Below are positions 55,445 through 64,000 of a DNA stretch of 64,000 bases, piece after piece. The DNA lies in contig JADJBC010000046.1 in assembly GCA_016703945.1 (NCBI GenBank), positions 37,999 to 101,998 of the forward strand, in the 5' to 3' direction. Under the pieces are notes generated by a model. It saw nothing but the letters and a program-made list of their open reading frames with translations. It was not told where the DNA came from and made no database searches. Origin of the DNA: Candidatus Aalborgicola danicus (GTDB lineage Bacteria > Pseudomonadota > Gammaproteobacteria > Burkholderiales > Burkholderiaceae_C). Each line of letters starts with the position of its first letter. Positions within the stretch are counted from its first letter, which is position 1. The position numbers were made by a program, and so were the translations under genes.

Positions 55445-56662
55445 ATGAATCCGAATTTGTCTCTGCTGCAGGCCTACCCGTTCGAGCGTCTGCGCCAGCT
55501 GTTTGCCACCGTCACCCCCAATACCGTCTATACACCCATCAGCCTGGGCATCGGTGAGCCGCGCCACGCAACACCACAACTGATCAAGGACGCCTATTGC
55601 CAGGCCATCAACGATCCACAGGGTGGACTTTCAATCTATCCTGCCACCGGTGGTGTGCCGGCCCTGCGCCAGTCCATCGGGCGTTGGCTGCAACGCCGCT
55701 ACGGCTTGCAACTCAATCCCGACACCCAGATTCTCCCGGTCAACGGGTCTCGGGAAGCGCTGTTTGCGCTGGCCCAGACCGTGGTAAATCCGGCCGCACG
55801 GCTTGCGCCAGACCAAGCACCGCTGGTGGTGTGCCCCAACCCTTTCTACCAAATCTACGAAGGCGCCGCCCTGCTTTCGGGCGCAGAGCCCTACTTTGTG
55901 CCCTCCGACCCCGCACGCAACTTCGCCCAGGATTGGGACAGCGTGCCCGACGCGGTCTGGGCCCGCACCCAGTTGTTGTTTGTCTGCTCGCCGGGCAACC
56001 CCACAGGCGCCGTGATGCCGCTGGGCGAGTGGAAGAAGCTGTTTGAACTGAGCGACCGTTTTGGTTTTGTCATTGCGTCCGACGAGTGTTACAGCGAGAT
56101 CTATTTCCGCGAGGAACCTCCCCTGGGCGGACTGGAAGCCGCGGCGCAACTCGGTCGCAGCGATTTCAGGAACCTGCTGATCCTGACCAGCCTGTCCAAG
56201 CGCAGCAATGTTCCGGGCATGCGCAGTGGCTTTTGTGCCGGTGATGCGGCCCTGGTCAAGCAGTTCCTGCTGTACCGCACCTACCATGGCAGCGCCATGA
56301 GCACGGTGGTGCAGGCGGCCAGCATTGCGGCATGGGACGATGAACAACATGTGCAGGACAACCGGGAGCAGTACCGGGCCAAATTTGCCGCAGTAACACC
56401 GATCCTGGCGCAGGTGCTGGACGTCGCCCTGCCCGACGCCGGCTTCTATCTGTGGGCCGACGTCAAAGGCAGCGATACCGACTTCGCACGCGAACTGCTG
56501 GCTCTTTACAATGTGACGGTATTGCCTGGCAGCTTTCTGGCACGTGAAGCGCGGGGTTTCAACCCAGGTGCCCATCGCATTCGCATGGCGCTGGTTGCGC
56601 AGACGCCAGAGTGTGTGGAAGCTGCCGAACGCATCGTCCAGTTTGTGAAATCCAGAAACTAA
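55445..56662 (+). CDS. dapC: N-succinyldiaminopimelate aminotransferase
   Basis: 405 residues. Fold-type I PLP aminotransferase of lysine/peptidoglycan synthesis. Features: TPISLGIGEPRHATP, YPATGGVPALRQSI, NGSREALFALAQ, PNPFYQIYEGAA and the PLP-Lys block LTSLSKRSNVPGMRSGF. Followed directly by dapD (57 bases) and then pilU and dapE, which supports the DapC assignment over other class I aminotransferases. Confidence 0.93.
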   Translation: MNPNLSLLQAYPFERLRQLFATVTPNTVYTPISLGIGEPRHATPQLIKDAYCQAINDPQGGLSIYPATGGVPALRQSIGRWLQRRYGLQLNPDTQILPVNGSREALFALAQTVVNPAARLAPDQAPLVVCPNPFYQIYEGAALLSGAEPYFVPSDPARNFAQDWDSVPDAVWARTQLLFVCSPGNPTGAVMPLGEWKKLFELSDRFGFVIASDECYSEIYFREEPPLGGLEAAAQLGRSDFRNLLILTSLSKRSNVPGMRSGFCAGDAALVKQFLLYRTYHGSAMSTVVQAASIAAWDDEQHVQDNREQYRAKFAAVTPILAQVLDVALPDAGFYLWADVKGSDTDFARELLALYNVTVLPGSFLAREARGFNPGAHRIRMALVAQTPECVEAAERIVQFVKSRN

Positions 56663-56719
56663 AGCCATGAGGGACCGACCTTCCGCAGTGCCCTCAAAAG
56701 ATCCATTAGAAAGTACACC

Positions 56720-57544
56720 ATGAGCCAACAACTTCAAAACATCATCGATGCAGCGTGGGAAGACCGCGCCAATATCTCGGTCAATTCGTCCTCCCAAGAA
56801 GTGCGCGACGCGGTGGAACACGTGATCAATGAACTGGACAGCGGCCGCTTGCGTGTTGCCACCCGCGAGAGCGTGGGCCAATGGACCACCCACCAATGGA
56901 TCAAAAAAGCAGTGTTGTTGAGCTTTCGCCTACGCGACAACGAAATCATCCAAGCAGGGCAACTCGGTTTCTATGACAAGGTGCAAACCAAATTCTCTGA
57001 CCTGTCCGCCGAAGAAATGCGGGCTACCGGTGCGCGCGTGGTTCCTCCCGCTGTAGCCCGTCGCGGTAGCTTTGTTGGCAAAGGTGCCATTTTGATGCCC
57101 AGCTTTGTGAACATCGGCGCTTACGTGGACGATGGCACGATGGTAGACACTTGGGCCGCCGTCGGGTCCTGTGCGCAAATCGGCAAAAACGTACACCTTT
57201 CCGGTGGCGTGGGCATTGGCGGGGTGCTGGAACCCATGCAGGCCAACCCGACCATCATCGAAGACAACTGCTTCATCGGCGCCCGCTCTGAAGTGGTGGA
57301 AGGGGTCATCGTCGAAGAAAATTCGGTGCTGTCGAGGGGCGTACATGTCGGCCAGAGCACCCCAATTTACGACCGCGCCACCGGTGAAGTGAGTTATGGC
57401 CGCATCCCGGCGGGTTCGGTCGTCATCAGCGGCACCTTGCCCAAGGACGGTGGCAAGTACAGTTTGTACGCAGCCATCATCGTCAAGCATGTGGATGCCC
57501 AGACCCGGGCCAAAACATCGCTCAACGACTTGCTGCGCGACTAA
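56720..57544 (+). CDS. dapD: Tetrahydrodipicolinate N-succinyltransferase
   Basis: 274 residues. Uses succinyl-CoA to succinylate tetrahydrodipicolinate. Left-handed beta-helix with hexapeptide repeats from about residue 110 (KGAILMPSFVNIGAYVDDG begins it; then ENCFIGARSEVVEGVIVEE-type repeats, here EDNCFIGARSEVVEGVIVEE). The C-terminal GKYSLYAAIIVKHVDAQTRA is family-typical. Central gene of the dap cluster; pilU starts 35 bases downstream. Confidence 0.96.
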   Translation: MSQQLQNIIDAAWEDRANISVNSSSQEVRDAVEHVINELDSGRLRVATRESVGQWTTHQWIKKAVLLSFRLRDNEIIQAGQLGFYDKVQTKFSDLSAEEMRATGARVVPPAVARRGSFVGKGAILMPSFVNIGAYVDDGTMVDTWAAVGSCAQIGKNVHLSGGVGIGGVLEPMQANPTIIEDNCFIGARSEVVEGVIVEENSVLSRGVHVGQSTPIYDRATGEVSYGRIPAGSVVISGTLPKDGGKYSLYAAIIVKHVDAQTRAKTSLNDLLRD

Positions 57545-57579
57545 TCATTCATTTATTGACGTCCAACCGAGGCTGACCT

Positions 57580-58739
57580 ATGGCTACAACCCCTCCAACT
57601 GGCACGATGGAACGTATTCTTCGCCTGATGGCGGAGAAGAAAGCCTCAGACGTTTACCTGTCGGCCAACTCACCGGCACTGATCAAGATCAACGGTCAGT
57701 GTGTGCCGATCAACAACCAGGCACTCCCCTTTGATGCGCCTCGAAGTCTGCTAGCCGAAATTCTGCCGCCCGAACGCATGGCCGAACTGGACGCCGAGAG
57801 CGAGTTGAACATGGGTTTTCCCATCGCCGGCTTGGGCCGTTTTCGGGTCAGTGCCATGCGTCAGCGCGGCAGCATTGCCGCGGTGTTTCGTTTCATCACG
57901 GTCGATGTCCCCGCACTGGCAGACCTGTTCCTGCCTCCGATCCTGGGTAACCTGATCATGGAAAAGCGGGGCTTGTTGCTGATGGTCGGCGCCACCGGCG
58001 CGGGCAAGAGCACCACGCTGGCGTCCATGATCGACCACCGCAACGCCACAGTGTCGGGCCACATTCTGACCATTGAAGACCCGGTCGAGTTTTTGTTCAA
58101 GAACAAGAAGTCCGTCATCAATCAGCGTGAGATCGGGACCGACACCAAGAGCCTGCAAGTAGCGCTCAAAAATGCGCTGCGCCAGGCCCCCGATGTGATT
58201 CTGATTGGGGAGATCCGCGACCGTGAAACCATGTCGGCGGCGATCGCATACGCCCAATCGGGCCACCTGTGTCTGGCCACCATGCACGCCAACAACAGTT
58301 ACCAGGCGCTCAACCGTATCCTGAGCTTTTACCCGGTCGAAGTGCGCCAAACCATGTTGGGCGACCTGGCTGCGGCCATGAAAGCCATTGTCTCGCAGCG
58401 CCTGATGCGCAATACGGCGGGCACCCGGATTCCCGCGGTCGAAGTACTGCTCAATACCAAGCTGATTTCCGAGTTGATCGAGAAGGGTGACTTTTCGGGC
58501 GTCAAGGAAGCCATGGAGAAGTCCATGGCAGAAGGTTCGCAGTCTTTGAGCAGGACATTGCGCGCCTGATCGTCGAAGGTGTGATTGACCGCAAGGAGGG
58601 TCTGGCCAACGCCGACTCACCCACCAACTTGATGTGGCGTCTGCAAAACGACTTCACCAAGGCCAACAAAACCGTTGCCGCCGAAGAAGAAAGCGAAGAG
58701 GCCTCCTTCACGGAAATCACGCTGGATGTGAAGCATTGA
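57580..58739 (+). CDS. pilU: PilU-like type IV pilus retraction ATPase (frameshifted at the C-terminus)
   Basis: About 386 residues when one missing base near 58545-58549 is restored (then SFEQDIARLIVEGVIDRKEG to TEITLDVKH). PilT/PilU family: Walker A VGATGAGKSTTLASM, Asp box TIEDPVEFLF, Walker B DVILIGEIRDRETM, His box HLCLATMHANNS. The C-terminal DPTNLMWRLQNDF-type motif (here ADSPTNLMWRLQND) and acidic tail favour PilU over PilT. Twitching motility. No pilT is adjacent; it is sandwiched between dapD and dapE, with its stop touching the dapE ATG. Confidence 0.92.
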
Positions 58740-60036
58740 TGAGCGCCGCGCAGAACCGCTTCAGCAAGCTCCACACCCCGGGGGGCGGGGGGTGCCTCGG
58801 GGCCAGCGCGCATCTAGCAAGCTGGGGGCCTCAATATGAGGCGACTTTGCATTTGGCCGAGCAATTGATCGCCCGCGCCTCCACCACCCCGCCGGATGCC
58901 GGCTGCCAGGAACTGATCGCCCAGCGCCTGCAAGCCATCGGGTTCAGCTGTGAAACCATCGTCAGTGGGCCAGCCGACTTTTCGGTCACAACCTTTGGGC
59001 AAAACGCGCCGCATCCCACATAGAACAAGCGCAAGGCGCTAGCAATTCAATAGCAGAACTCTCGACCAGCAAAGCCCTGGTGTTTGCGGGGCACACCGAT
59101 GTGGCGCCCACCGGACCGGTTGCGCAGTGGGATAGCCCACCCTTTTTGCCCACCCACCGCGACGGCAAGTTGTACGGGCGCGGCAGCAGTGACATGAAGG
59201 TGTCGCTGGCCGCTTTTGTGGTGGCTATTGAGGAGTTTTTGGTCACCCAACCCCAACCCCAGGATCAACCTGGCCCTGTTGATTACCAGTGACGAAGAAG
59301 GCCCGGCCAATGACGGAACCGTCGTGGTGTGCCAGGCCTTGCAGGCACGGGGCGAAACGCTGGACTATTGCATTGTGGGTGAGCCCACCTCGGTGGAAGC
59401 GCACCGGCGACATGATCAAGAACGGCCGACGCGGCACCATGAGCGGAAAACTCACGGTCAAGGCGTGCAGGGCCACATTGCCTACCCGCAACTGGCCAAG
59501 AACCCGATCCACCTGCTGGCCCCGGCCCTGGCCGAATTGGTCGCTGTGGAATGGGACCAAGGCAATGCGTTTTTTCCGCCCACAACCTGGCAGGTCAGCA
59601 ACATCCATGGCGGAACCGGCGCGGGCAACGTTATTCCCGGATCGGTGGTTATTGACTTCAATTTCCGTTTTTCGACGGAATCGACCCCGGAATCACTGCA
59701 AAAACGCCTGGCGCGTGTGCTGGAAAAATTTGAGCTGGAATACGACCTGACCTGGACCGTGGGGGGCCTGCCCTTCCTCACCACCCCAGGCTCATTGGTG
59801 GATGCCGTGCGGGCGGCCATTCGGACGGAAACCGGCATTGAAAACCCAGCTCTCGACCACCGGCGGCACCAGCGACGGCCGGTTTATCGCCCGCATCTGC
59901 CCCAGGTGGTTGAAATGGGCCCGCCCAACGCCACCATCCATATGGTCAACGAATGTGCGAGTGGCGGATATCGAGCCTCTGAAGAACATCTACCGCCGCA
60001 CCATTGAAAAACCTCGAACGTCAGGTCAGCCACATG
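58740..60036 (+). CDS. dapE: Succinyl-diaminopimelate desuccinylase (multiple frameshifts)
   Basis: Recognisable across several frames as a complete M20 metallopeptidase DapE. Blocks in order: YEATLHLAEQLIARAS, LVFAGHTDVAPTGPVAQWD (metal-binding His/Asp), GRGSSDMKVSLAAFV, LLITSDEEGPANDGT, CIVGEPTSVE, SNIHGGTGAGNVIPG, FNFRFSTESTPESLQ and HMVNECASG. At least four indels lie between about 58990 and 60010, so the displayed sequence cannot encode it. The first ~33 codons (58740-58838) are GC-rich palindromic DNA read as SKLHTPGGGG, unlike normal DapE, and an in-frame dispersed repeat follows at 59020. Ends in an ATGA overlap with prmB. Confidence 0.88.
58774..58842. repeat. GC-rich double hairpin inside the dapE 5' end
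   Basis: CACCCC...GGGGTG (58774-58794) and GCCTC-AATAT-GAGGC (58828-58842). Same layout as the element upstream of metY at 42509-42541. It adds about 33 residues before the usual start of DapE homology. Confidence 0.5.
59020..59055 (+). repeat. In-frame dispersed repeat, copy in dapE
   Basis: Encodes HIEQAQGASNSIA in the frame that restores DapE (NLWAKRAAS before, ELSTSKALVF after). Sense strand runs with the gene, as in the four other coding copies. Contains CAAGCGCAAGGCGCTAG and TCAATAGCA. Confidence 0.65.
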
Positions 60037-60940
60037 ACAGTATCGAACTGGATTGCGTCGGGTGCGAGCCATTCACGAAGCCAACTGGCCTTCGGTCACG
60101 GCACCAACAATGCACGGGACGAAGCAACCTGGCTGGTATTGTGGGCTTTGGGTCTGCCCCTGGATACCGTTGGACGGCGAGGACTCCAAGGCCAATATGC
60201 CTGTAGCCCTCCTGGATGCTGAACGCATTGCTATGCTTTTTGAAGAACGGGTTCCGCACACGCAAACCGGCGGCCTACCTGACCCACGAAGCCTGGTTGC
60301 AGGGGGTGTCGTTTTATGGATGAACGCGTCATTATTCCGCGTTCGCTGATTGCGGAGTTGATGGCCGATGGCAGCATGGATTACTGGCTCAAAGAATCGA
60401 CACAAAACGTGCTGGACCTGTGCACCGGTAGCGGCAGTCTGGCGATTCTGGCGGCCTTGACTTACCCGGAAGTGACCGTCACCGGGTCCGACCTGTCCGG
60501 CAACGCCTGGCCGTGGCCCATATCAATGTGGCAAACACGAGTTGGAGGAGCGCATCACGCTGGTGGAATCCGACGGTTTTACCGCACCAGGGTTACAAAG
60601 CGCGGCCCTTTCGACCTGATTCTGTGCAACCCGCCTATGTCAATGCCAGCTAGCATGGCCACATTGCCTCCGAGTACCGAGCCGAGCCGGTGTTGGCGCT
60701 GGACGGCAACACAGCGGGCAGCGGATGGCATGGATTTCATCCGTACGTTGCTGATACAACCACCGGAACACATGACGGTGGATGCGGTTCTGGTGTTGGG
60801 GGGTTGGTAACGAGCGTGCGCATTTTGGAAGCGCGCCTTCCACGCTGGAAGCGGGGTTTGGCTGAACACCAGTGCCGGGGGGGATCAAGTGCCGCTGGTC
60901 AGCCGGGATGCGTTGCTGATGTTGCGGTCGCGAAGGCAAA
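60034..60940 (+). CDS. prmB: Ribosomal protein L3 N5-glutamine methyltransferase (multiple frameshifts)
   Basis: SAM-dependent class I methyltransferase of the HemK/PrmB family. Starts MTVSNWIASGASHSRSQLAF at 60034; then LVLWALGLPLDT, ERVIIPRSLIAELMADG, the SAM motif VLDLCTGSGSLAILAAL and FDLILCNPP (catalytic NPPY, with Tyr disturbed by an indel at about 60628). The ERVIIPRSLIAEL block points to PrmB over PrmC. Several indels break the frame, and the 3' end is uncertain (60930-60960). It methylates L3 on a glutamine. Coupled to dapE by an ATGA overlap. Confidence 0.85.
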
Positions 60941-61325
60941 TCACTCTGGTTTTTGCATGCAGCCCGCGCTCAGTGTGTTGGGGTATTATGCGGGCCGCCG
61001 TTCGTGTCCCCGGCCTTCGGCCTCCTCCCTGACCTCACTTTGGCCCGTACCCCAACACCACGCTGCTGCGAACGGATGTTGTTCATGCCCAGAAAGCAGC
61101 TACCATCCTCGCCGGGGCTGGTAGATGGGGTGTCGGGCGCAGGCGCTGTTCACTTGTTGCCACAGAGAGTTCGCCCGCCAACCAAGGCGTTAACGCCAAA
61201 CCGGTGAACCGAAAAAAGTTGGACCGCGAGATGTGCCGGAGAACAGATACCCCGTCCACCAGCCCAAACCCCCGCAGGCAAAAAGTGCCTTCAAATTCAG
61301 GAACAAACAGGAAGACGACACCACC
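60941..61325. other. Stretch between prmB and the ABC-F gene without a recognisable gene
   Basis: About 385 bases. Apart from the uncertain end of prmB, I see no gene, tRNA or clear promoter. Sequence quality is poor here, so a small gene broken by errors cannot be excluded. A short palindrome CCGGCCTTCGGCC occurs near 61011. Confidence 0.4.
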
Positions 61326-63280
61326 ATGATTACCCTAAAAAACGTCACCCTCCGCCGCGGCGCCAAGGTGTTGCTGGACGGTGCCAATCGTTACCACTCA
61401 ATCCTGGCGAAAAAGTGGGCCTGGTGGGCCGCAATGGCGCAGGTAAATCGTCCATGTTTGCACAACCGAACGGCGACCTGCACGAAGACGCCGGGATTAC
61501 TACGTCCCCACCCAATGGCGCATAGGCCAGGTGGCACAGGACATGCCGGAAACCGACCAGTCTGCTACGAATTTGCCCGGTCGAAGGTGACACGGTGCTG
61601 CTGGCGGCGCGACGAAGTGGCTGCATCCGAGGCCACGACGACTACGACCATGGCCCACGCCTACATGGCCTTGCACGATGCGGCGAACACGATGCACCCC
61701 CCGCGCGCCAAGCCCTGATCCTCGGCCCGGGCTTCAAGACCAGTGAGCTGGAGAACCCAGTCAAGCAGTTTCTCGGGCGGCTGGCGCATGCGCGGCTGCA
61801 ACTGGCCAGGGCGCTGGTGTGCCCCAGCGATCTGCTGCTGCTGGACGAACCCACCAACCACCAGGACCTGGACGCTTTGGTCTGGCTGGAAGCCTGAAGG
61901 CTCAAGAAGTACGAAGGCACCATGGTGGTCATCAACCATGACCAGGGAATTTCTGGATGCGTGACCGGTGGTGTGACCCTGCACATCGACGCTGGCAAGC
62001 TGGTGCGCTACGGCGGCTACTACAGCAAGTTTGAAGACATGCGGGCCGAGCAAATGGCGCTGCAACAAACCGCATTTTCAAACAACAGGACAAATTGCCC
62101 ACCTGCAAAAATTCATTGACCGTTTTCAAGGTAAAGGCCAGCAAGACCAAAACAGGCACAAAGCCGGGTCAAGGCGCTGGACCGCATGGAGAAAATTGCG
62201 CCGCTGCTCAGCGAGACGGACTTCACCTTTGAATTAAAGGAACAGGCCAACCTGCCCAACCCCATTTTGTCCATAGTGGCGTCAGTTTTGGTTACCCGCC
62301 GCCGGAGGATGCGCCCGAAGGCACGCCGACACACCATCATCGTGCGCAACGTCAGCAAGTCGGTGCTGGCCGGTCAACGCATTGGCATTCTGGGAGCCAA
62401 CGGCCAGGGTAAATCCACCTTGGTAAAGACGGTGGCCCGCGACCTGCAAGCCATTGGTGGAGAAATCACCGAAGGTAAGGGGGCTGAATATTGGTTACTT
62501 CGCGCAGCAGGGTTGGACGTCTGCGCCCCGGCCGACACGCCGCTGGAGCACATGATTCGGCTGGTCGAAGGAATGACGGCTGACGGAAAAATCATAAGCC
62601 AGGCCACGCGCGAACAGGACTTGCGCAGCTTTCTGGGCACCTTCGTTTCAGCGGCGATATAGTCCAAACAAACCGTGGGCAGCATGAGTGGTGGCGAAAG
62701 CGCGCCTGGTGGTTGTGCATGATCGTCTGGCAGCGCCCCGGCCTGCTGCTGCTGGACGGGCCCACCAACCATCTGGATTTGGCCACCCAGGGGCCCTAGC
62801 CATGGCCTTAACGAGTTGAAGGCACCGTGATGCTGGTCAGCCATGACCGTGCGCTCCTGCGATGCCGTCTGCGACGAATTCTGGATGGTGTCACGCGGCG
62901 GCGTAGGCCCCCGTTCGATGGTGACCTGGACGACTACCGGCGTTACCTGCTCGACGAGGCCAAACGCCAGCAGGAAAGAAGCCAAAGTGGCGGCAAAGGT
63001 GCCGGTCAAACCCATCGTCGGGCTTTGGGAACCCATCGTCAAACCCAGGGAGGGGCAAGGCACACCTTCACCAAGAGGTCAGAGAAGGAGTTCAGGACGT
63101 GGAGGCCCGCATGGCCGTGCTGAATGCCGAAAGAGCGCCGTAACTGGAAGCCGCCTGTCCACCAATCCCCATCCTTCCGAGTGCGGAAATCGGGGTCGCA
63201 GCCTCAACGCCGTCAACGCCGAGCTGGCGCAACTGGAAGACCGCTGGCTAGATTTGTCCAGCCGCCTCGAAGCGTCCTGA
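61326..63280 (+). CDS. ABC-F family ATPase, YheS/Uup-like (multiple frameshifts)
   Basis: Two ATPase modules and the ABC-F linker are recognisable across broken frames. Start MITLKNVTLRRGAKVLLDG at 61326; Walker A of domain 1 near 61430; LLLLDEPTNHQDLDALVWLE near 61850; the linker with LQKFIDRF at about 62105 and ALDRMEKIAPLLSE; domain 2 with LGANGQGKSTLVKTV (62390-62435), LLLLDGPTNHLDLAT (Gly where Glu is expected, perhaps an error), then a YheS-like C-terminal FDGDLDDYRRYLLDEAKR and coiled coil ending at 63280. Soluble translation-factor-type ATPase acting on ribosomes. At least eight indels. Confidence 0.85.
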
Positions 63281-63350
63281 TTCAAACGATTTCATAACCT
63301 ATGTTGAATTCATCACACTGCTAGATAAACGCTACCATGAGAGAACCGCC

Positions 63351-64000
63351 ATGATAGACGCGACCGTACGCAGGCTGTTGATCGACCTGACAACTCCTTT
63401 CGCCGTACGTTGGAACGGCAACGACGCCTTTCGCTCCGGCCTTCTTCAATGCCTTGTCCATGAGTTTCCCGCAGAAGACATTTCATCGACTCGGTGCGTG
63501 CCGGCCTCAGGGTCTTGCCCGCCACCGAGCAACAGGAGCGCTTGGGCCGCGAGGTGCAAGGCTTCATTGGCCGGGAAGCCACCCACCGCAGAATCCACGG
63601 GCTGTTCAACGGCCGTCTGCAAACCATCAGGTTTCACCAACGGCGACGAACGCCGGGCCGTAAAACACATCGCGGACAACGCACACCGTGATGTACGCGT
63701 CCACGTAGCAGCCACCGCAGCCACCGAACACATGACCGCCATCTTTGCCGACTGGATGCCGCAGCACCCTGAAGCCCTGGCGGGCAGCGAAAGACCGCCT
63801 GAAAACCCTGTGGTTGTGGCACAGCGCCGAGGAATCCGAGCACCGCAGCACGGCCTTTGATATCTACCTGGCGCTGGGCGGTAGCCGGGAATGGCGCGTG
63901 CGGGTGTTCAGGTACGTCCCGTTATCTTCCTGAAGGACGTGACACTGCAGGACCATCAGCAACCTGTGGCACGACGGCAGCTTGTTCAAATGGAGCACCT
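63351..64000 (+). CDS. PF10118-like predicted metal-dependent hydrolase (5' part, frameshifted, cut by window end)
   Basis: Recognisable in pieces: VRRLLIDLTTPFAVRWNGND, RAGLRVLPATEQQERLG, EVQGFIGREATHRRIHGLFN, VRVHVAATAATEHMTAIFADWM, LKTLWLWHSAEESEHRSTAFD and YLALGGSREWRVRVFRYV. The His/Glu-rich helices (EATHRRIH, ATEHMTA, HSAEESEHRS) form a ferritin-like di-metal site. The family is annotated as a predicted metal-dependent hydrolase (COG3687/PF10118); the reaction is unknown. The gene is broken by about five indels and continues past 64000. Confidence 0.75.

Noticed and set aside
1..64000. tRNA, rRNA or integrase/transposase genes
   Set aside because: I looked for conserved rRNA and tRNA arms and for DDE or tyrosine-recombinase motifs near the island and the attC-like site, and saw none. 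Without a covariance scan this is not proof of absence.

Overview
The window looks like a chromosomal piece of a Burkholderiales bacterium, most likely Comamonadaceae close to Rhodoferax. The grounds are gene content and order (aceE-aceF-lpdA with a lipoylated E3, smc-zipA-ligA-def, dapC-dapD-pilU-dapE-prmB), high GC, and a short dispersed repeat that I associate with that family. This is an inference from sequence reading; no database search was possible.

Layout. (1) 1-8.4 kb: a 5'-truncated second copy of the lpdA 3' half, a phosphoribosyltransferase-like gene, then a divergent Wadjet-type (jetABCD / MksFEBG-like) SMC defence operon on the minus strand, and a DUF3079-like ORF. The lpdA copies at 37-896 and 8467-9333 are direct repeats bracketing this island. 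(2) 8.4-14.9 kb: the pyruvate dehydrogenase operon aceE-aceF-lpdA (minus strand). (3) 15-21.3 kb: a PAS histidine kinase / FixJ-type regulator pair, folD and oligopeptidase A. (4) 21.4-26.5 kb: a DUF4124-glutaredoxin protein, rpiA, pyrD, an L-2-hydroxyglutarate-oxidase-like enzyme, a lipoprotein and a PilZ protein. (5) 26.4-29.4 kb: a TonB-like/ExbB/ExbD/ExbD operon. (6) 29.5-36 kb: a compact minus-strand operon of unknown overall role: a secreted protein, a GNAT enzyme, a 1049-residue PIG-L deacetylase fused to three GT2 glycosyltransferase domains, a second acyltransferase-like protein and a secreted cyclophilin. (7) 36-46.5 kb: pncC, ygiD with a divergent LysR regulator, aroC and aroQ, a small foreign-looking patch (GNAT, RibD/DHFR-like gene, attC-like site), a CBS protein, metY, a hydrolase, a YihY-type membrane protein and DUF2069. 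(8) 46.5-55.2 kb: an FAD-linked dehydrogenase, then smc-zipA-ligA-def. (9) 55.4-64 kb: dapC, dapD, pilU, dapE, prmB, an ABC-F ATPase and a truncated PF10118-like protein.

Sequence quality. At least ten conserved genes are interrupted by one apparent single-base indel each (lpdA, aceF, aceE, the histidine kinase, the hydroxyglutarate oxidase, the hydrolase, DUF2069, the FAD dehydrogenase, pilU, and jetC at a TA tract). From about 58.5 kb to the end the reading frames break every 100-300 bases. I read most of these as sequencing or assembly errors, not gene decay, and give full gene extents across the breaks.

Most interesting signals. The Wadjet-like island is flanked by an lpdA duplication and carries a phosphoribosyltransferase gene. 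A short repeat family occurs inside at least five coding genes in the same orientation and frame, encoding a 14-residue peptide of the form A-L-x-x-x-A-Q-x-A-x-x-x-I-A, and also between genes. The deacetylase plus triple glycosyltransferase fusion operon is the third.
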